In this document: positions 1-11,948 of the stretch, piece by piece
Layout: each line of letters starts with the position of its first letter
Position numbering within the stretch: position 1 is the first letter of the stretch
Assembly: GCA_033782935.1 (NCBI GenBank)
Contig: JAWQEG010000412.1
Location: 1,105,501-1,169,500 of the forward strand
Direction: 5' to 3'
Source: Petrolisthes cinctipes
Taxonomy: Eukaryota > Arthropoda > Malacostraca > Decapoda > Porcellanidae
DNA: 64,000 nt
The notes under the pieces: model-generated
Seen by the model: the letters and a program-made list of their open reading frames with translations, nothing else
Told to the model about the DNA's origin: nothing
Database searches by the model: none
Translations under genes and position numbers: made by a program

Positions 1-177
1 GCATGTACAGATTGCTTCTGGGACCCCAAAATATTGAATTTTCGGGTGTTTTGAGCCTGAATTTGAGATATAAACGGGTACTGAAGATGCATGCACAAAT
101 TGACTTTTGTGCACCTAAAAGATCGATTTTCAGTATGTTTTGAGCATGTATTTTGAAAATACTCTAACACGGAGTAG

Positions 178-325
178 GCATGTACAGATCGCTTCTGGGA
201 CCCCTAAATATCGAATTTTCGGGTGTTTTGGGACTGAATTTGAGATATCGACTTTTTGGCACATAAAAGATCGATTTTTAGCATGTTTTTAGCCTATATT
301 TTGAAAATATTCTAGCACTGAGTAG
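178..325 (+). repeat. Exemplar S1 monomer (148 bp)
   Basis: Representative short monomer. It matches the L monomer through 'gagatat' (242-248), then continues directly with 'cgactttttggcacc', so it differs from L chiefly by lacking the 29-bp module. It ends with 'ctagcactgagtag'. Confidence 0.95.
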
Positions 326-502
326 GCATGTACAGATTGCTTCTGGGACCCCAAAATATTGATTTTTCGAGTGTTTTGAGCCTGAATTTGAGATATAAAC
401 GGGTACAGAAGATGCATGCACATATCGACTTTTGGGCACCTAAAAGATCGATTTTCAGTATGTTTTTGGCCTGTATTTTGAAAATACTCTAACACGGAGT
501 AG
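326..502 (+). repeat. Exemplar L monomer (177 bp)
   Basis: Representative long monomer (L1-type 3' end). The 29-bp module that distinguishes L from S is 397-425. Within it 412-425 is a 14-nt perfect purine/pyrimidine alternation, including the palindrome tgcatgca at 413-420. The module is bounded on both sides by 'atat' (393-396 and 422-425). 177 is divisible by 3, so runs of L keep reading frame. Confidence 0.95.
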
Positions 503-733
503 GCATGTACAGATACCTTTTGGGACCTCTAAATATCGAATTTTCGGGTGTTTTGGGACTGAATTTGAGATATCGATTTTTTGGCACCTAAAATGTCGAT
601 TTTTAGCATGTTTTTAGCCTATATTTTCGGGTATTTTGGGACTGAATTTGATATATCGACTTTTTGGCACCTAAAAGATCGATTTTTAACATGTTTTTAG
701 CCTATATTTTGAAAATATTCTAGCACTGAGTAG
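503..733 (+). repeat. Aberrant 231-bp monomer
   Basis: An S-type monomer reaches 'gcctatatttt' and then jumps back to 'cgggtattttgggactg' of another S monomer, leaving 148 + 83 bp. The join lies in a shared 'attttc/atttt' run, as expected from misaligned recombination. The same structure recurs at 2885-3115, so it arose before the 2.38-kb duplication. Confidence 0.85.
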
Positions 734-1087
734 GCATGTACAGATTGCTTCTGGGACCTCAAAATATTGAATTTTCGGGTGTTTTGAGACTGAATTTGAG
801 ATATAAACGGGTACAGAAGATACATGCACATATCGACTTTGGGCACCTAAAATATCGATTTTCAGCATGTTTTGGGCATGTATTTTGAAAATACTCTAAC
901 ACGGAGGAGGCATGTACAGATCGCTTCTGGGACCCCAAAATATCGAATTTTCGGGTGTTTTGAGCCTGAATTTGAGATATAAACGGGTACTGAAGATACA
1001 TGCACATATCGACTTTTGGGGCACCTAAAACATCGATTTTGAGCATGTTTTGGGTCTGAATTTTGAAAATACTCTAACACGGAGTAG

Positions 1088-1234
1088 GCATGTACAGATC
1101 GCTTCTGGGACCCGAAAATATTGAATTTTCGAGTGTTTAGGGCCTGAATTTGAGATATCGCCTTTACGCACCTAAAATATCGATTTTTAGCATGTTTTGA
1201 GCCTATATTTAGAAAATATTCTAGCACTGAGTAG
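1088..1234 (+). repeat. Exemplar S2 monomer (147 bp)
   Basis: Second short subtype, marked by 'gatatcgcctttacgcacc' after the shared first half. It lacks the 29-bp module at the same junction as S1 and is one base shorter. A sub-variant with 'gatatagccattacgcacc' occurs at 1383-1529 and elsewhere. Confidence 0.9.
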
Positions 1235-2030
1235 GCATGTACAGATCGCTTCTGGGACCCCTAAATATCGAATTTTCGGGTGTTTTGGGCCTTAATTTGA
1301 GATATCGACTTTTTGTCACCTAAAATATCGTTTTTTAGCATGTTTTTAGCCTATATTTTGAAAATATTCTAGCACTGAGTAGGCATGTACAGATTGCTTC
1401 TGGGACCCCTAAATATCGAATTTTCGGGTGTTTTGGGCATTAATTTGAGATATAGCCATTACGCACCTAAAATATCGATTTTTAGCATGTTTTGAGCCTA
1501 TATTTTGAAAATATTCTAGCACTGAGTAGGCATGTACAGATCGCTTCTACGACCCCAAAATATCGAATTTTCGGGTGTTTCAAGCCTGAATTTGAGATAT
1601 AAACGGGTACAGAAGATAAATGCACATATTGACTTTGGGCATCTAAAATATCGATTTTCAGCATGTTTTGGGCCTGTAATTTGAAAATACTCTAACACTG
1701 AGTAGGCATGTACAGATTGCTTCTGGGACCCCAAAATATTGAATTTTCGGGTGTTTTGAGCCTGAATTTGAGATATAAACGGGTACTGAAGATGCATGCA
1801 CATATCGACTTTTGTGCACCTAAAAGATCGATTTTCAGTATGTTTTGAGCATGTATTTTGAAAATACTCTAACACGGAGTAGGCATGTACAGATCGCTTC
1901 TGGGACCCCTAAATATCGAATTTTCGGGTGTTTTGGGACTGAATTTGAGATATCGACTTTTTGGCACCTAAAAGATCGATTTTTAGCATGTTTTTAGCCT
2001 ATATTTTGAAAATATTCTAGCACTGTGTAG

Positions 2031-2206
2031 GCATGTACAGATTGCTTCTGGGACCCCAAAATATTGAATTTTCGGGTGTTTTGAGCCTGAATTTGAGATA
2101 TAAACGGGTACAGAAGATACATGCACATATTGACTTTGGGCATCTAAAATATCGATTTTCAGCATGTTTTGGGCCTGTATTTTGAAAATACTCAAACACT
2201 GAGTAG
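2031..2206 (+). repeat. Exemplar L2 monomer (176 bp)
   Basis: Long subtype with 'gatacatgcacatattgac' and 'ctttgggcatc'. It usually follows S1 and precedes L3 in the five-monomer unit. One base shorter than the other L types. Confidence 0.9.
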
Positions 2207-3983
2207 GCATGTACAGATTGCTTCTGGGACCCCAAAATATTGAATTTTCGTGTGTTTTGAGCCTGAATTTGAGATATAAACGGGTACTGAAGATGCATGC
2301 ACATATCGACTTTTGTGCACCTAAAAGATCGATTTTCAGTATGTTTTGAGCATGTATTTTGAAAATACTCTAACACGGAGTAGGCATGTACAGATCGCTT
2401 CTGGGACCCCTAAATATCGAATTTTCGGGTATTTTGGGACTGAATTTGAGATATCGACTTTTTGGCACATAAAAGATCGATTTTTAGCATGTTTTTAGCC
2501 TATATTTTGAAAATATTCTAGCACTGAGTAGGCATGTACAGATTGCTTCTGGGACCCCAAAATATTGATTTTTCGAGTGTTTTGAGCCTGAATTTGAGAT
2601 ATAAACGGGAACAGAAGATACATGCACATATTGACTTTGGGCACCAAAAATATCGATTTTCAGCATGTTTTAGGCCTGAATTTTGTAAATACTCTAACAC
2701 GGAGTAGGCATGTACAGATCGCTTCTGGGACCCCAAAATATCGAATTTTCGGGTGTTTAGGGCCAGAATTTGAGATATAAACGGGTACAGAAGATGCATG
2801 CACATATCGACTTTTGGGCACCTAAAAGATCGATTTTCAGTATGTTTTTGGCCTGTATTTTGAAAATACTCTAACACGGAGTAGGCATGTACAGATACCT
2901 TCTGGGACCTCTAAATATCGAATTTTCGGGTGTTTTGGGACTGAATTTGAGATATCGATTTTTTGGCACCTAAAATGTCGATTTTTAGCATGTTTTTAGC
3001 CTATATTTTCGGGTATTTTGGGACTGAATTTGAGATATCGCCTTTTTGGCACCTAAAAGATCGATTTTTAACATGTTTTTAGCCTATATTTTGAAAATAT
3101 TCTAGCACTGAGTAGGCATGTACAGATTGCTTCTGGGACCTCAAAATATTGAATTTTCGGGTGTTTTGAGACTGAATTTGAGATATAAACGGGTACACAA
3201 GATACATGCACATATCGACTTTGGGCACCTAAAATATCGATTTTCAGCATGTTTTGGGCATGTATTTTGAAAATACTCTAACACGGAGGAGGCATGTACA
3301 GATCGCTTCTGGGACCCCAAAATATCGAATTTTCGGGTGTTTTGAGCCTGAATTTGAGATATAAACGGGTACTGAAGATACATGCACATATCGACTTTTG
3401 GGGCACCTAAAACATCGATTTTGAGCATGTTTTGGGTCTGTATTTTGAAAATACTCTAACACGGAGTAGGCATGTACAGATCGCTTCTGGGACCCCAAAA
3501 TATTGAATTTTCGGGTGTTTAGGGCCTGAATTTGAGATATCGCCTTTACGCACCTAAAATATCGATTTTTAGCATGTTTTGAGCCTATATTTAGAAAATA
3601 TTCTAGCACTGAGTAGGCATGTACAGATCGCTTCTGGGACCCCTAAATATCGAATTTTCGGGTGTTTTGGGCCTTAATTTGAGATATCGACTTTTTGTCA
3701 CCTAAAATATCGTTTTTTAGCATGTTTTTTAGCCTATATTTTGAAAATATTCTAGCACTGAGTAGGCATGTACAGATTGCTTCTGGGACCCCTAAATATC
3801 GAATTTTCGGGTGTTTTGGGCATTAATTTGAGATATAGCCATTACGCACCTAAAATATCGATTTTTAGCATGTTTTAAGCCTATATTTTGAAAATATTTT
3901 AGCACTGAGTAGGCATGTACAGATCGCTTCTACGACCCCAAAATATCGAATTTTCGGGTGTTTCAAGCCTGAATTTGAGATAT
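2207..3983 (+). repeat. Block A, copy 2
   Basis: Second copy of block A. It parts from copy 1 after the marker 'gtgtttcaagcctgaatttg': copy 1 continues as a long monomer, copy 2 switches to an S-type 'gatatcggcttgttggcacc'. One extra T ('gttttttagcc') makes a 149-bp S monomer at 3617-3765. Confidence 0.8.
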
Positions 3984-4060
3984 CGGCTTGTTGGCACCTA
4001 AATTATCGATTTTTAGCATGTTTTTAGCCTATATTTTGAAAAAGTTCTAGCACTGAGTAG

Positions 4061-5062
4061 GCATGTACAGATCGCTTCTACGACCCCAAAATATCGAATT
4101 TTCGGGTGTTTTAAGCCTGAATTTGAGATATAAACGAGTACAGAAGATGCATGCACATATCGACTTTTGGGCACCTAAAATATCGATTTTGAGCATGTTT
4201 TGAGCCTATATTTTGAAAACATTCTAGCACTGAGTAGGCATGTACAGATCGCTTCTGGGACCCCTAAATATCGAATTTTCTGGTGTTTTGGGACTGAATT
4301 TGAGATATCGACTTGTTGGCACCTAAATTATCGATTTTTAGCATGTTTTTAGCATATATTTTGAAAAAGTTCTAGCACTGAGTAGGCATGTACAGATTGC
4401 TTCTGGGACCCCAAAATAATGAAAATTCGGGTGTTTTGAGCCTGAATTTGAGATATAAACGGGTACAGAAGATACATGCACATATTGACTTTGGGCATCT
4501 AAAATATCGATTTTCAGCATGTTTTGGGCCTGTATTTTGAAAATACTCTAACACGGAGTAGGCATGTAGAGATCGCTTCTGGGACCCCAAAATATCGAAT
4601 TTTCGGGTGTTTAGGGCCAGAATTTGAGATATAAACGGGAACAGAAGATGCATGCACATATCGACTTTTGGGCACCTAAAAGATCGATTTTCAGTATGTT
4701 TTTGGCCTGTATTTTGAAAATACTCTAACACGGAGTAGGCATGTACTGATCGCTTCTGGGACCCCAAAATATAGAATTTTCGGGTGGTTTGAGCCTGAAT
4801 TTGAGATATAAACGGGTACTGAAGATGCATGCACATATCGACTTTTGAGCACCTAAAACATCGATGTTGAGCATGTTTTGGGCCTGTATTTTGAAAATAC
4901 CCTAACACGGAGTAGGCATGTACAGATCGCTTCTGGGACCCCAAAATATCGAATTTTCGGGTGTTTTGGGCCTGAATTTGAGATATCGCCTTTACGCACC
5001 TAAAATATCGATTTTTAGCATGTTTTGAGACAATATTTTCAAAATTTTCTAGCACTGAGTAG
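4061..5062 (+). repeat. Six-monomer HOR unit (1,002 bp)
   Basis: Monomer starts at 4061, 4238, 4386, 4562, 4739 and 4916 give lengths 177, 148, 176, 177, 177, 147 (L4-S1-L2-L1-L3-S2). The same order and lengths occur at 12274-13275 (spacing 8,213). At 13925-14749 the order recurs with one L missing (825 bp). Confidence 0.85.
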
Positions 5063-7276
5063 GCATGTACAGATCGCTTCTGGGACCCAAAAATATCGAA
5101 TTTTCGGGTGTTTTGAGCTTGAATTTGAGATATAAAAGAGTACAGAAGATGCTTGCACATATCGACTTTTGGGCAACTAAAATATCGATTTTCAGCATGT
5201 TTTGAGCCTATATTTTGAAAACATTCTAGCACTGAGTAGGCATGAACAGATCGCTTCTGGGACCCCTAAATATCGAATTTTCGGGTATTTTGGGCCTTAA
5301 TTTAAGATATCGACTCTTTGGCACCTAAAATATCGATTTTTAGCATGTTTTTACCCTATATTTTGAAAATATTCTAGCACTGAGTAGGCATGTACAGATT
5401 GCTTCTGGGACACCAAAATATTGAATTTTCGTGTGTTTTGAGCCTGAATTTGAGATATAAACGGGTAGAGAAGATACATGCACATATTGCCTTTGGGCAT
5501 CTAAAATATCGATTTTCATCATGTTTTGGGCCTGTATTTTGAAAATACTCTAACACGGAGTAGGCATGTATAGATCACTTCTGGGACCCCAAAATATCGA
5601 ATTTTCGGGTGTTTTGATCCTGAAATTGAAATATAAACGGGTACTGAAGATGCATGCACATATCGACTTTTTGGCACCTAAAACATCGATTTTGAGCATG
5701 TTTTGGGCCTGTATTTTGAAAATACTCTAACACGGAGTAGGCATGTACAGATCGCTTCTGGGACCCTTAAATATCGAATTTTCGGGCGTTTTGGGCCTTA
5801 ATTTGGGCTATCGACTTTTTGGCACCTAAAATACCGATTTTTAGCATGTTTTTAGCCTATATTTTGAAAATATTCAAGCACTGTACAAATTGCTTCTGGG
5901 ACCTTAAAATATTGAATTTTCGGGTGTTTAGGGCCAGAATTTGAGATATAAACGGGTACAGAAGATGCATGCACATATCGACTTTTGGACAACTAAAATA
6001 TCGATTTTGAGCATGTTTTGAGCCCATATTTTGAAAACATTCTAGCACTGAGTAGGCATGTACAGATCCACTTCTGGGACCCCTAAATATCGAATTTTCG
6101 GGTGTTTAGGGCCTGAATTTGAGATATCGCCTTTACTCACCTAAAATATCGATTTTTAGCATGTTTTAAGCCTATATTTTGAAAATATTCTAGCACTGAG
6201 TAGGCATGTACAGATCGCTTCTGGGACCCCTAAATATCGAATTTTCGGGTGTTTTGGGCCTTAATTTGAGATATCGACTTTTTGTCACCTAAGATATCGA
6301 TTTTTAGCATGTTTTTAGCCTATATTTTGAAAATATTCTAGCACTGAGTAGGCATGTACAGAATGCTTCTGGGACCCCTAAATATCGAATTTTCGGGTGT
6401 TTTGGGGCTTAATTTGAGACATAGCCATTACGCACCTAAAATATCGATTTTTAGCATGTTTTTGAGCCTATATTTTGAAAATATTCTAGCACTGAGTAGG
6501 CATGTACAGATCGCTTCTGCGACCCCAAAATATCGAATTTTCGGGTGTTTTGAGCCTGAATTTGAGATATAAACGAGTACAGAAGATGCATGCACATATC
6601 GACTTTTGGGCACCTAAAATTTCGATTTTGAGCATGTTTTGAGCCTATATTTTGAAAACATTCTAGCACTGAGTAGGTATGTACCGATTGCTTGTGGGAC
6701 CCCTAAATATCGAATTTTCTGGTGTTTTGGGACTGAATTTGAGATATCGACTTTTTGGCACCAAAATTATCGATTTTTAGCATGTTTTTAGCCTATATTT
6801 TGAAAATGTTCTAGCACTGAGTAGGCATGTACAGATCGCTTCTGGGACCCCAAAATAATGAATTTTCGGGTGTTTTGAGCCTGAATTTGAGATATAAACG
6901 GGTACAGAAGATACATGCACATATTAACTTTGGGCATCTAAAATATCGATTTTCATCATGTTTTGGGCCTGTATTTTGAAAATACTCTAACACGGAGTAG
7001 GCATGTATAGATCACTGTTGGGACCCCAAAATATCGAATTTTCGGGTGTTTTGATCCTGAAATTGAGATATAAACGGGTACTGAAGATGCATGCACATAT
7101 CGACTTTTTGGCACCTAAAACATCGATTTTAAGCATGTTTTGGGCCTGTATTTTGAAAATACTCTAACACGGAGTAGGTATGTACAGATCGCTTCTGGGA
7201 CCCCTAAATATCGAATTCTCGGGCGTTTTGGGCCTTAATTTGGGATATCGACTTTTTGGCACCTAAAATACCGATT
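5020..7276 (+). repeat. Block B, copy 1 (spacing 2,883 bp)
   Basis: Matches 7903-10159 at a constant spacing of 2,883 bp. Shared rare markers are 'gagac.atattttcaaaatttt', 'gatccacttctggg', 'cacctaagatatcg', and a 10-bp deletion at the monomer boundary near 5884 ('gcactgtacaaattgc'). Copy 1 diverges after 'ataccgatttt' (7276), where it switches to a monomer end resembling 11289. Confidence 0.85.
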
Positions 7277-7902
7277 TTCAGCATGTTTTGGGCCGGTTTT
7301 TTGAAAATACTCTAACACGGAGTAGGCATGTACAGATCGCTTCTGGGACCCCAAAATATCGAATTTTCGGTTGTTTTGAGCCTGAATTTGAGATATAAAC
7401 GGGTACTGAAGATGCATGCACATATCGACTTTTGGGGCACCTAAAACATCGATTTTGAGCATGTTTTGGGCCTGTAATTTGAAAATACTCTAACACGGAG
7501 TAGGCATGTACAGATCGCTTCTGGGACCCCAAAATATCGAATTTTCGGATGTTTAGGGCCTGAATTTGAGATATCGCCTTTACGCACCTAAAATATCGAT
7601 TTTTAGCATGTTTTGAGCCTATATTTAGAAAATATTCTAGCACTGAGTAGGCATGTACAGATCGCTTCTGGGACCCCTAAATATCGAATTTTCGGGTGTT
7701 TTGGGCCTTAATTTGAGATATCGACTTTTTGTCACCTAAAATATCGATTTTTAGCATGTTTTTAGCCTATATTTTGAAAATATTCTAGCACTGAGTAGGC
7801 ATGTACAGATTGCTTCTGGGACCCCTAAATATCGAATTTTCGGGTGTTTTGGGCATTAATTTGAGATATATCCATTACGCACCTAAAATATCGATTTTTA
7901 GC
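7277..7902 (+). repeat. Satellite segment between block B copies, related to about 11.28-11.9 kb
   Basis: Carries 'ttgggccggttttt', a rare variant found again at about 11294 (spacing about 4,003 bp), then L3, S2 and S1 monomers that parallel 11.3-11.9 kb and, more distantly, 3.24-3.9 kb. Nothing other than satellite is seen. Confidence 0.75.
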
Positions 7903-10159
7903 ATGTTTTGAGACTATATTTTCAAAATTTTCTAGCACTGAGTAGGCATGTACAGATCGCTTCTGGGACCCAAAAATATCGAATTTTCGGGTGTTTTGAG
8001 CTTGAATTTGAGATATAAAAGAGTACAGAAGATGCTTGCACATATCGACTTTTGGGCAACTAAAATATCGATTTTCAGCATGTTTTGAGCCTATATTTTG
8101 AAAACATTCTAGCACTGAGTAGGCATGAACAGATCGCTTCTGGGACCCCTAAATATCGAATTTTCGGGTATTTTGGGCCTTAATTTGAGATATCGACTCT
8201 TTGGCACCTAAAATATCGATTTTTAGCATGTTTTTACCCTATATTTTGAAAATATTCTAGCACTGAGTAGGCATGTACAGATTGCTTCTGGGGCCCCAAA
8301 ATATTGAATTTTCGTGTGTTTTGAGCCTGAATTTGAGATATAAACGGGTAGAGAAGATACATGCACATATTGCCTTTGGGCATCTAAAATATCGATTTTC
8401 ATCATGTTTTGGGCCTGTATTTTGAAAATACTCTAACACGGAGTAGGCATGTATAGATCACTTCTGGGACCCCAAAATATCGAATTTTCGGGTGTTTTGA
8501 TCCTGAAATTGAAATATAAACGGGTACTGAAGATGCATGCACATATCGACTTTTTGGCACCTAAAACATCGATTTTGAGCATGTTTTGGGCCTGTATTTT
8601 GAAAATACTCTAACACGGAGTAGGCATGTACAGATCGCTTCTGGGACCCTTAAATATCGAATTTTCGGGCGTTTTGGGCCTTAATTTGGGCTATCGACTT
8701 TTTGGCACCTAAAATACCGATTTTTAGCATGTTTTTATCCTATATTTTGAAAATATTCTAGCACTGTACAAATTGCTTCTGGGACCTTAAAATATTGAAT
8801 TTTCGGGTGTTTAGGGCCAGAATTTGAGATATAAACGGGTACAGAAGATGCATGCACATATCGACTTTTGGACAACTAAAATATCGATTTTGAGCATGTT
8901 TTGAGCCCATATTTTGAAAACATTCTAGCACTGAGTAGGCATGTACAGATCCACTTCTGGGACCCCTAAATATCGAATTTTCGGGTGTTTAGGGCCTGAA
9001 TTTGAGATATCGCCTTTACTCACCTAAAATATCGATTTTTAGCATGTTTTAAGCCTATATTTTGAAAATATTCTAGCACTGAGTAGGCATGTACAGATCG
9101 CTTCTGGGACCCCTAAATATCGAATTTTCGGGTGTTTTGGGCCTTAATTTGAGATATCGACTTTTTGTCACCTAAGATATCGATTTTTAGCATGTTTTTA
9201 GCCTATATTTTGAAAATATTCTAGCACTGAGTAGGCATGTACAGAATGCTTCTGGGACCCCTAAATATCGAATTTTCGGGTGTTTTGGGGCTTAATTTGA
9301 GACATAGCCATTACGCACCTAAAATATCGATTTTTAGCATGTTTTTGAGCCTATATTTTGAAAATATTCTAGCACTGAGTAGGCATGTACAGATCGCTTC
9401 TGCGACCCCAAAATATCGAATTTTCGGGTGTTTTGAGCCTGAATTTGAGATATAAACGAGTACAGAAGATGCATGCACATATCGACTTTTGGGCACCTAA
9501 AATTTCGATTTTGAGCATGTTTTGAGCCTATATTTTGAAAACATTCTAGCACTGAGTAGGTATGTACCGATTGCTTGTGGGACCCCTAAATATCGAATTT
9601 TCTGGTGTTTTGGGACTGAATTTGAGATATCGACTTTTTGGCACCAAAATTATCGATTTTTAGCATGTTTTTAGCCTATATTTTGAAAATGTTCTAGCAC
9701 TGAGTAGGCATGTACAGATCGCTTCTGGGACCCCAAAATAATGAATTTTCGGGTGTTTTGAGCCTGAATTTGAGATATAAACGGGTACAGAAGATACATG
9801 CACATATTAACTTTGGGCATCTAAAATATCGATTTTCATCATGTTTTGGGCCTGTATTTTGAAAATACTCTAACACGGAGTAGGCATGTATAGATCACTT
9901 TTGGGACCCCAAAATATCGAATTTTCGGGTGTTTTGATCCTGAAATTGAGATATAAACGGGTACTGAAGATGCATGCACATATCGACTTTTTGGCACCTA
10001 AAACATCGATTTTAAGCATGTTTTGGGCCTGTATTTTGAAAATACTCTAACACGGAGTAGGCATGTACAGATCGCTTCTGGGACCCCTAAATATCGAATT
10101 CTCGGGCGTTTTGGGCCTTAATTTGGGATATCGACTTTTTGGCACCTAAAATACCGATT
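7903..10159 (+). repeat. Block B, copy 2
   Basis: Near-identical to 5020-7276 at +2,883 bp, including the 10-bp boundary deletion near 8766. Past 10159 this copy continues with a normal S end, 'ataccgatttttagcatg'. Confidence 0.85.
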
Positions 10160-11948
10160 TTTAGCATGTTTTTAGCCTATATTTTGAAAATATTCTAGCA
10201 CTGAGTAGGCATGTACAAATTGCTTCTGGGACCTTAAAATATTGAATTTTCGGGTGTTTAGGGCCAGAATTTGAGATATAAACGGGTACAGAAGATGCAT
10301 GCACATATCGACTTTTGGGCAACTAAAATATCGATTTTGAGCATGTTTTGAGCCTATATTTTGAAAACATTCTAGCACTGAGTAGGCATGTACAGATCAC
10401 TTCTGGGACCCCAAAATATCGAATTTTCGGGTGTTTAGGGCCTGAATTTGAGATATCGCCTTTACTCACCTAAAATATCGATTTTTAGCATGTTTTAAGC
10501 CTATATTTTGAAAATATTCTAGCACTGAGTAGGCATGTACAGATCGCTTCTGGGACCCCTAAATATAGAATTTTCGGGTGTTTTGGGCCTTAATTTGAGA
10601 TATCGACTTTTTGTCACCTAAAATATCGATTTTTAGCATGTTTTTAGTCTATATTTTGAAAATATTCTAGCACTGAGTAAGCATGTACAGAATGCTTCTG
10701 GGACCCCTAAATATCGAATTTTCGGGTGTTTTGGGCCTTAATTTGAGATATAGCCATTACGCACCTAAAATATCGATTTTTAGCATGTTTTGAGCCTATA
10801 TTTTGAAAATAATCTAGCACTGAGTAGGCATGTACAGATCGCTTCTGGGACCCCAAAATATCGAATTTTCGGGTGTTTTGAGCCTGAATTTGAGATATAA
10901 ACGAGTACAGAAGATGCATGCACATATCGACTTTTGGGCACCTAAAATATCGATTTTGAGCATGTTTTGAGCCTATATTTTGAAAACATTCTAGCACTGA
11001 GTAGGTATGTACCGATCGATTCTGGGACCCCTAAATATCGAATTTTCTGGTGTTTTGGGACTGAATTTGAGATATTGACTTTAGTGGCACCTAAATTATC
11101 GATTTTTAGCATGTTTTGAGCCTATATTTTGAAAATGTTCTAGCACTGAGTAGGCATGTTCAGATTGCTTCTGGGACCCCAAAATAATGAATTTTCGGGT
11201 GTTTCGAGCCTGAATTTGAGATATAAACGGGTACAAAGATACATGCACATATTGACTTTGGGCATCTAAAATATCGATTTTCAGCATGTTTTGGGCCGGT
11301 TTTTTTAAAATACTCTAACACGGAGTAGGCATGTACAGATCGCTTCTGGGACCCCAAAATATCGAATTTTCGGGTGTTTTGAGCCTGAATTTGAGATATA
11401 AACGGGTACTGAAGATGCATGCACATATCGACTTTTGGGGCACCTAAAACATCGATTTTGAGCATGTTTTGGGCCTGTAATTTGAAAATACTCTAACACG
11501 GAGTAGGCATGTACAGATCGCTTCTGGGACCCCAAAATATCGAATTTTCGGATGTTTAGGGCCTGAATTTGAGATATCGCCTTTACGCACCTAAAATATC
11601 GATTTTTAGCATGTTTTGAGCCTATATTTAGAAAATATTCTAGCACTGAGTAGGCATGTACAGATCGCTTCTGGGACCCCTAAATATCGAATTTTCGGGT
11701 GTTTTGGGCCTTAATTTGAGATATCGACTTTTTGTCACCTAAAATATCGATTTTTAGCATGTTTTTAGCCTATATTTTGAAAATATTCTAGCACTGAGTA
11801 GGCATGTACAGATTGCTTCTGGGACCCCTAAATATCGAATTTTCGGGTGTTTTGGGCATTAATTTGAGATATAGCCATTACGCACCTAAAATATCGATTT
11901 TTAGCATGTTTTGAGCCTATATTTTGAAAATATTCTAGCACTGATTAG
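10160..11948 (+). repeat. Mixed satellite segment
   Basis: L and S monomers without a long local duplication. The first part (10.16-11.0 kb) parallels block B3 at 15.6-16.4 kb. The later part (11.28-11.9 kb) parallels 7.28-7.9 kb. No non-satellite sequence is visible. Confidence 0.7.

Larger units (their letters stand above)
1..1600 (+). repeat. Block A, copy 1 of a 2.2-2.4 kb duplication
   Basis: Positions 1-502 match 2207-2708 at a spacing of 2,206 bp, and positions 503-1600 match 2885-3983 at a spacing of 2,382-2,383 bp. Copy 2 has one extra 176-bp monomer at 2532-2707. Both copies share the 231-bp monomer and a 178-bp monomer (910-1087, with 'ttttggggc'). Confidence 0.8.

Noticed and set aside
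218..236. CENP-B box in the 'ttttcgggtgttttgggac' block
   Set aside because: Only 7 of the 9 essential positions match (TTCG present, central A absent, CGGG is TGGG), and in many L monomers the last part is TGAG. Chance similarity is more likely.
4372..5232. Long minus-strand open frames (286, 327, 283, 227 and 214 codons at several places) as protein-coding genes
   Set aside because: They are translations of the satellite. The frame breaks whenever a 148- or 176-bp monomer occurs, start and stop positions follow monomer type, and no promoter, intron or non-repeat domain is seen. Kept only as a low-interest finding.
6354..6572. Short plus-strand open frames in the array (e.g. 6354, 9237, 16060, 36974, 41170)
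   Set aside because: They recur at duplicate positions in satellite only and have no gene features.
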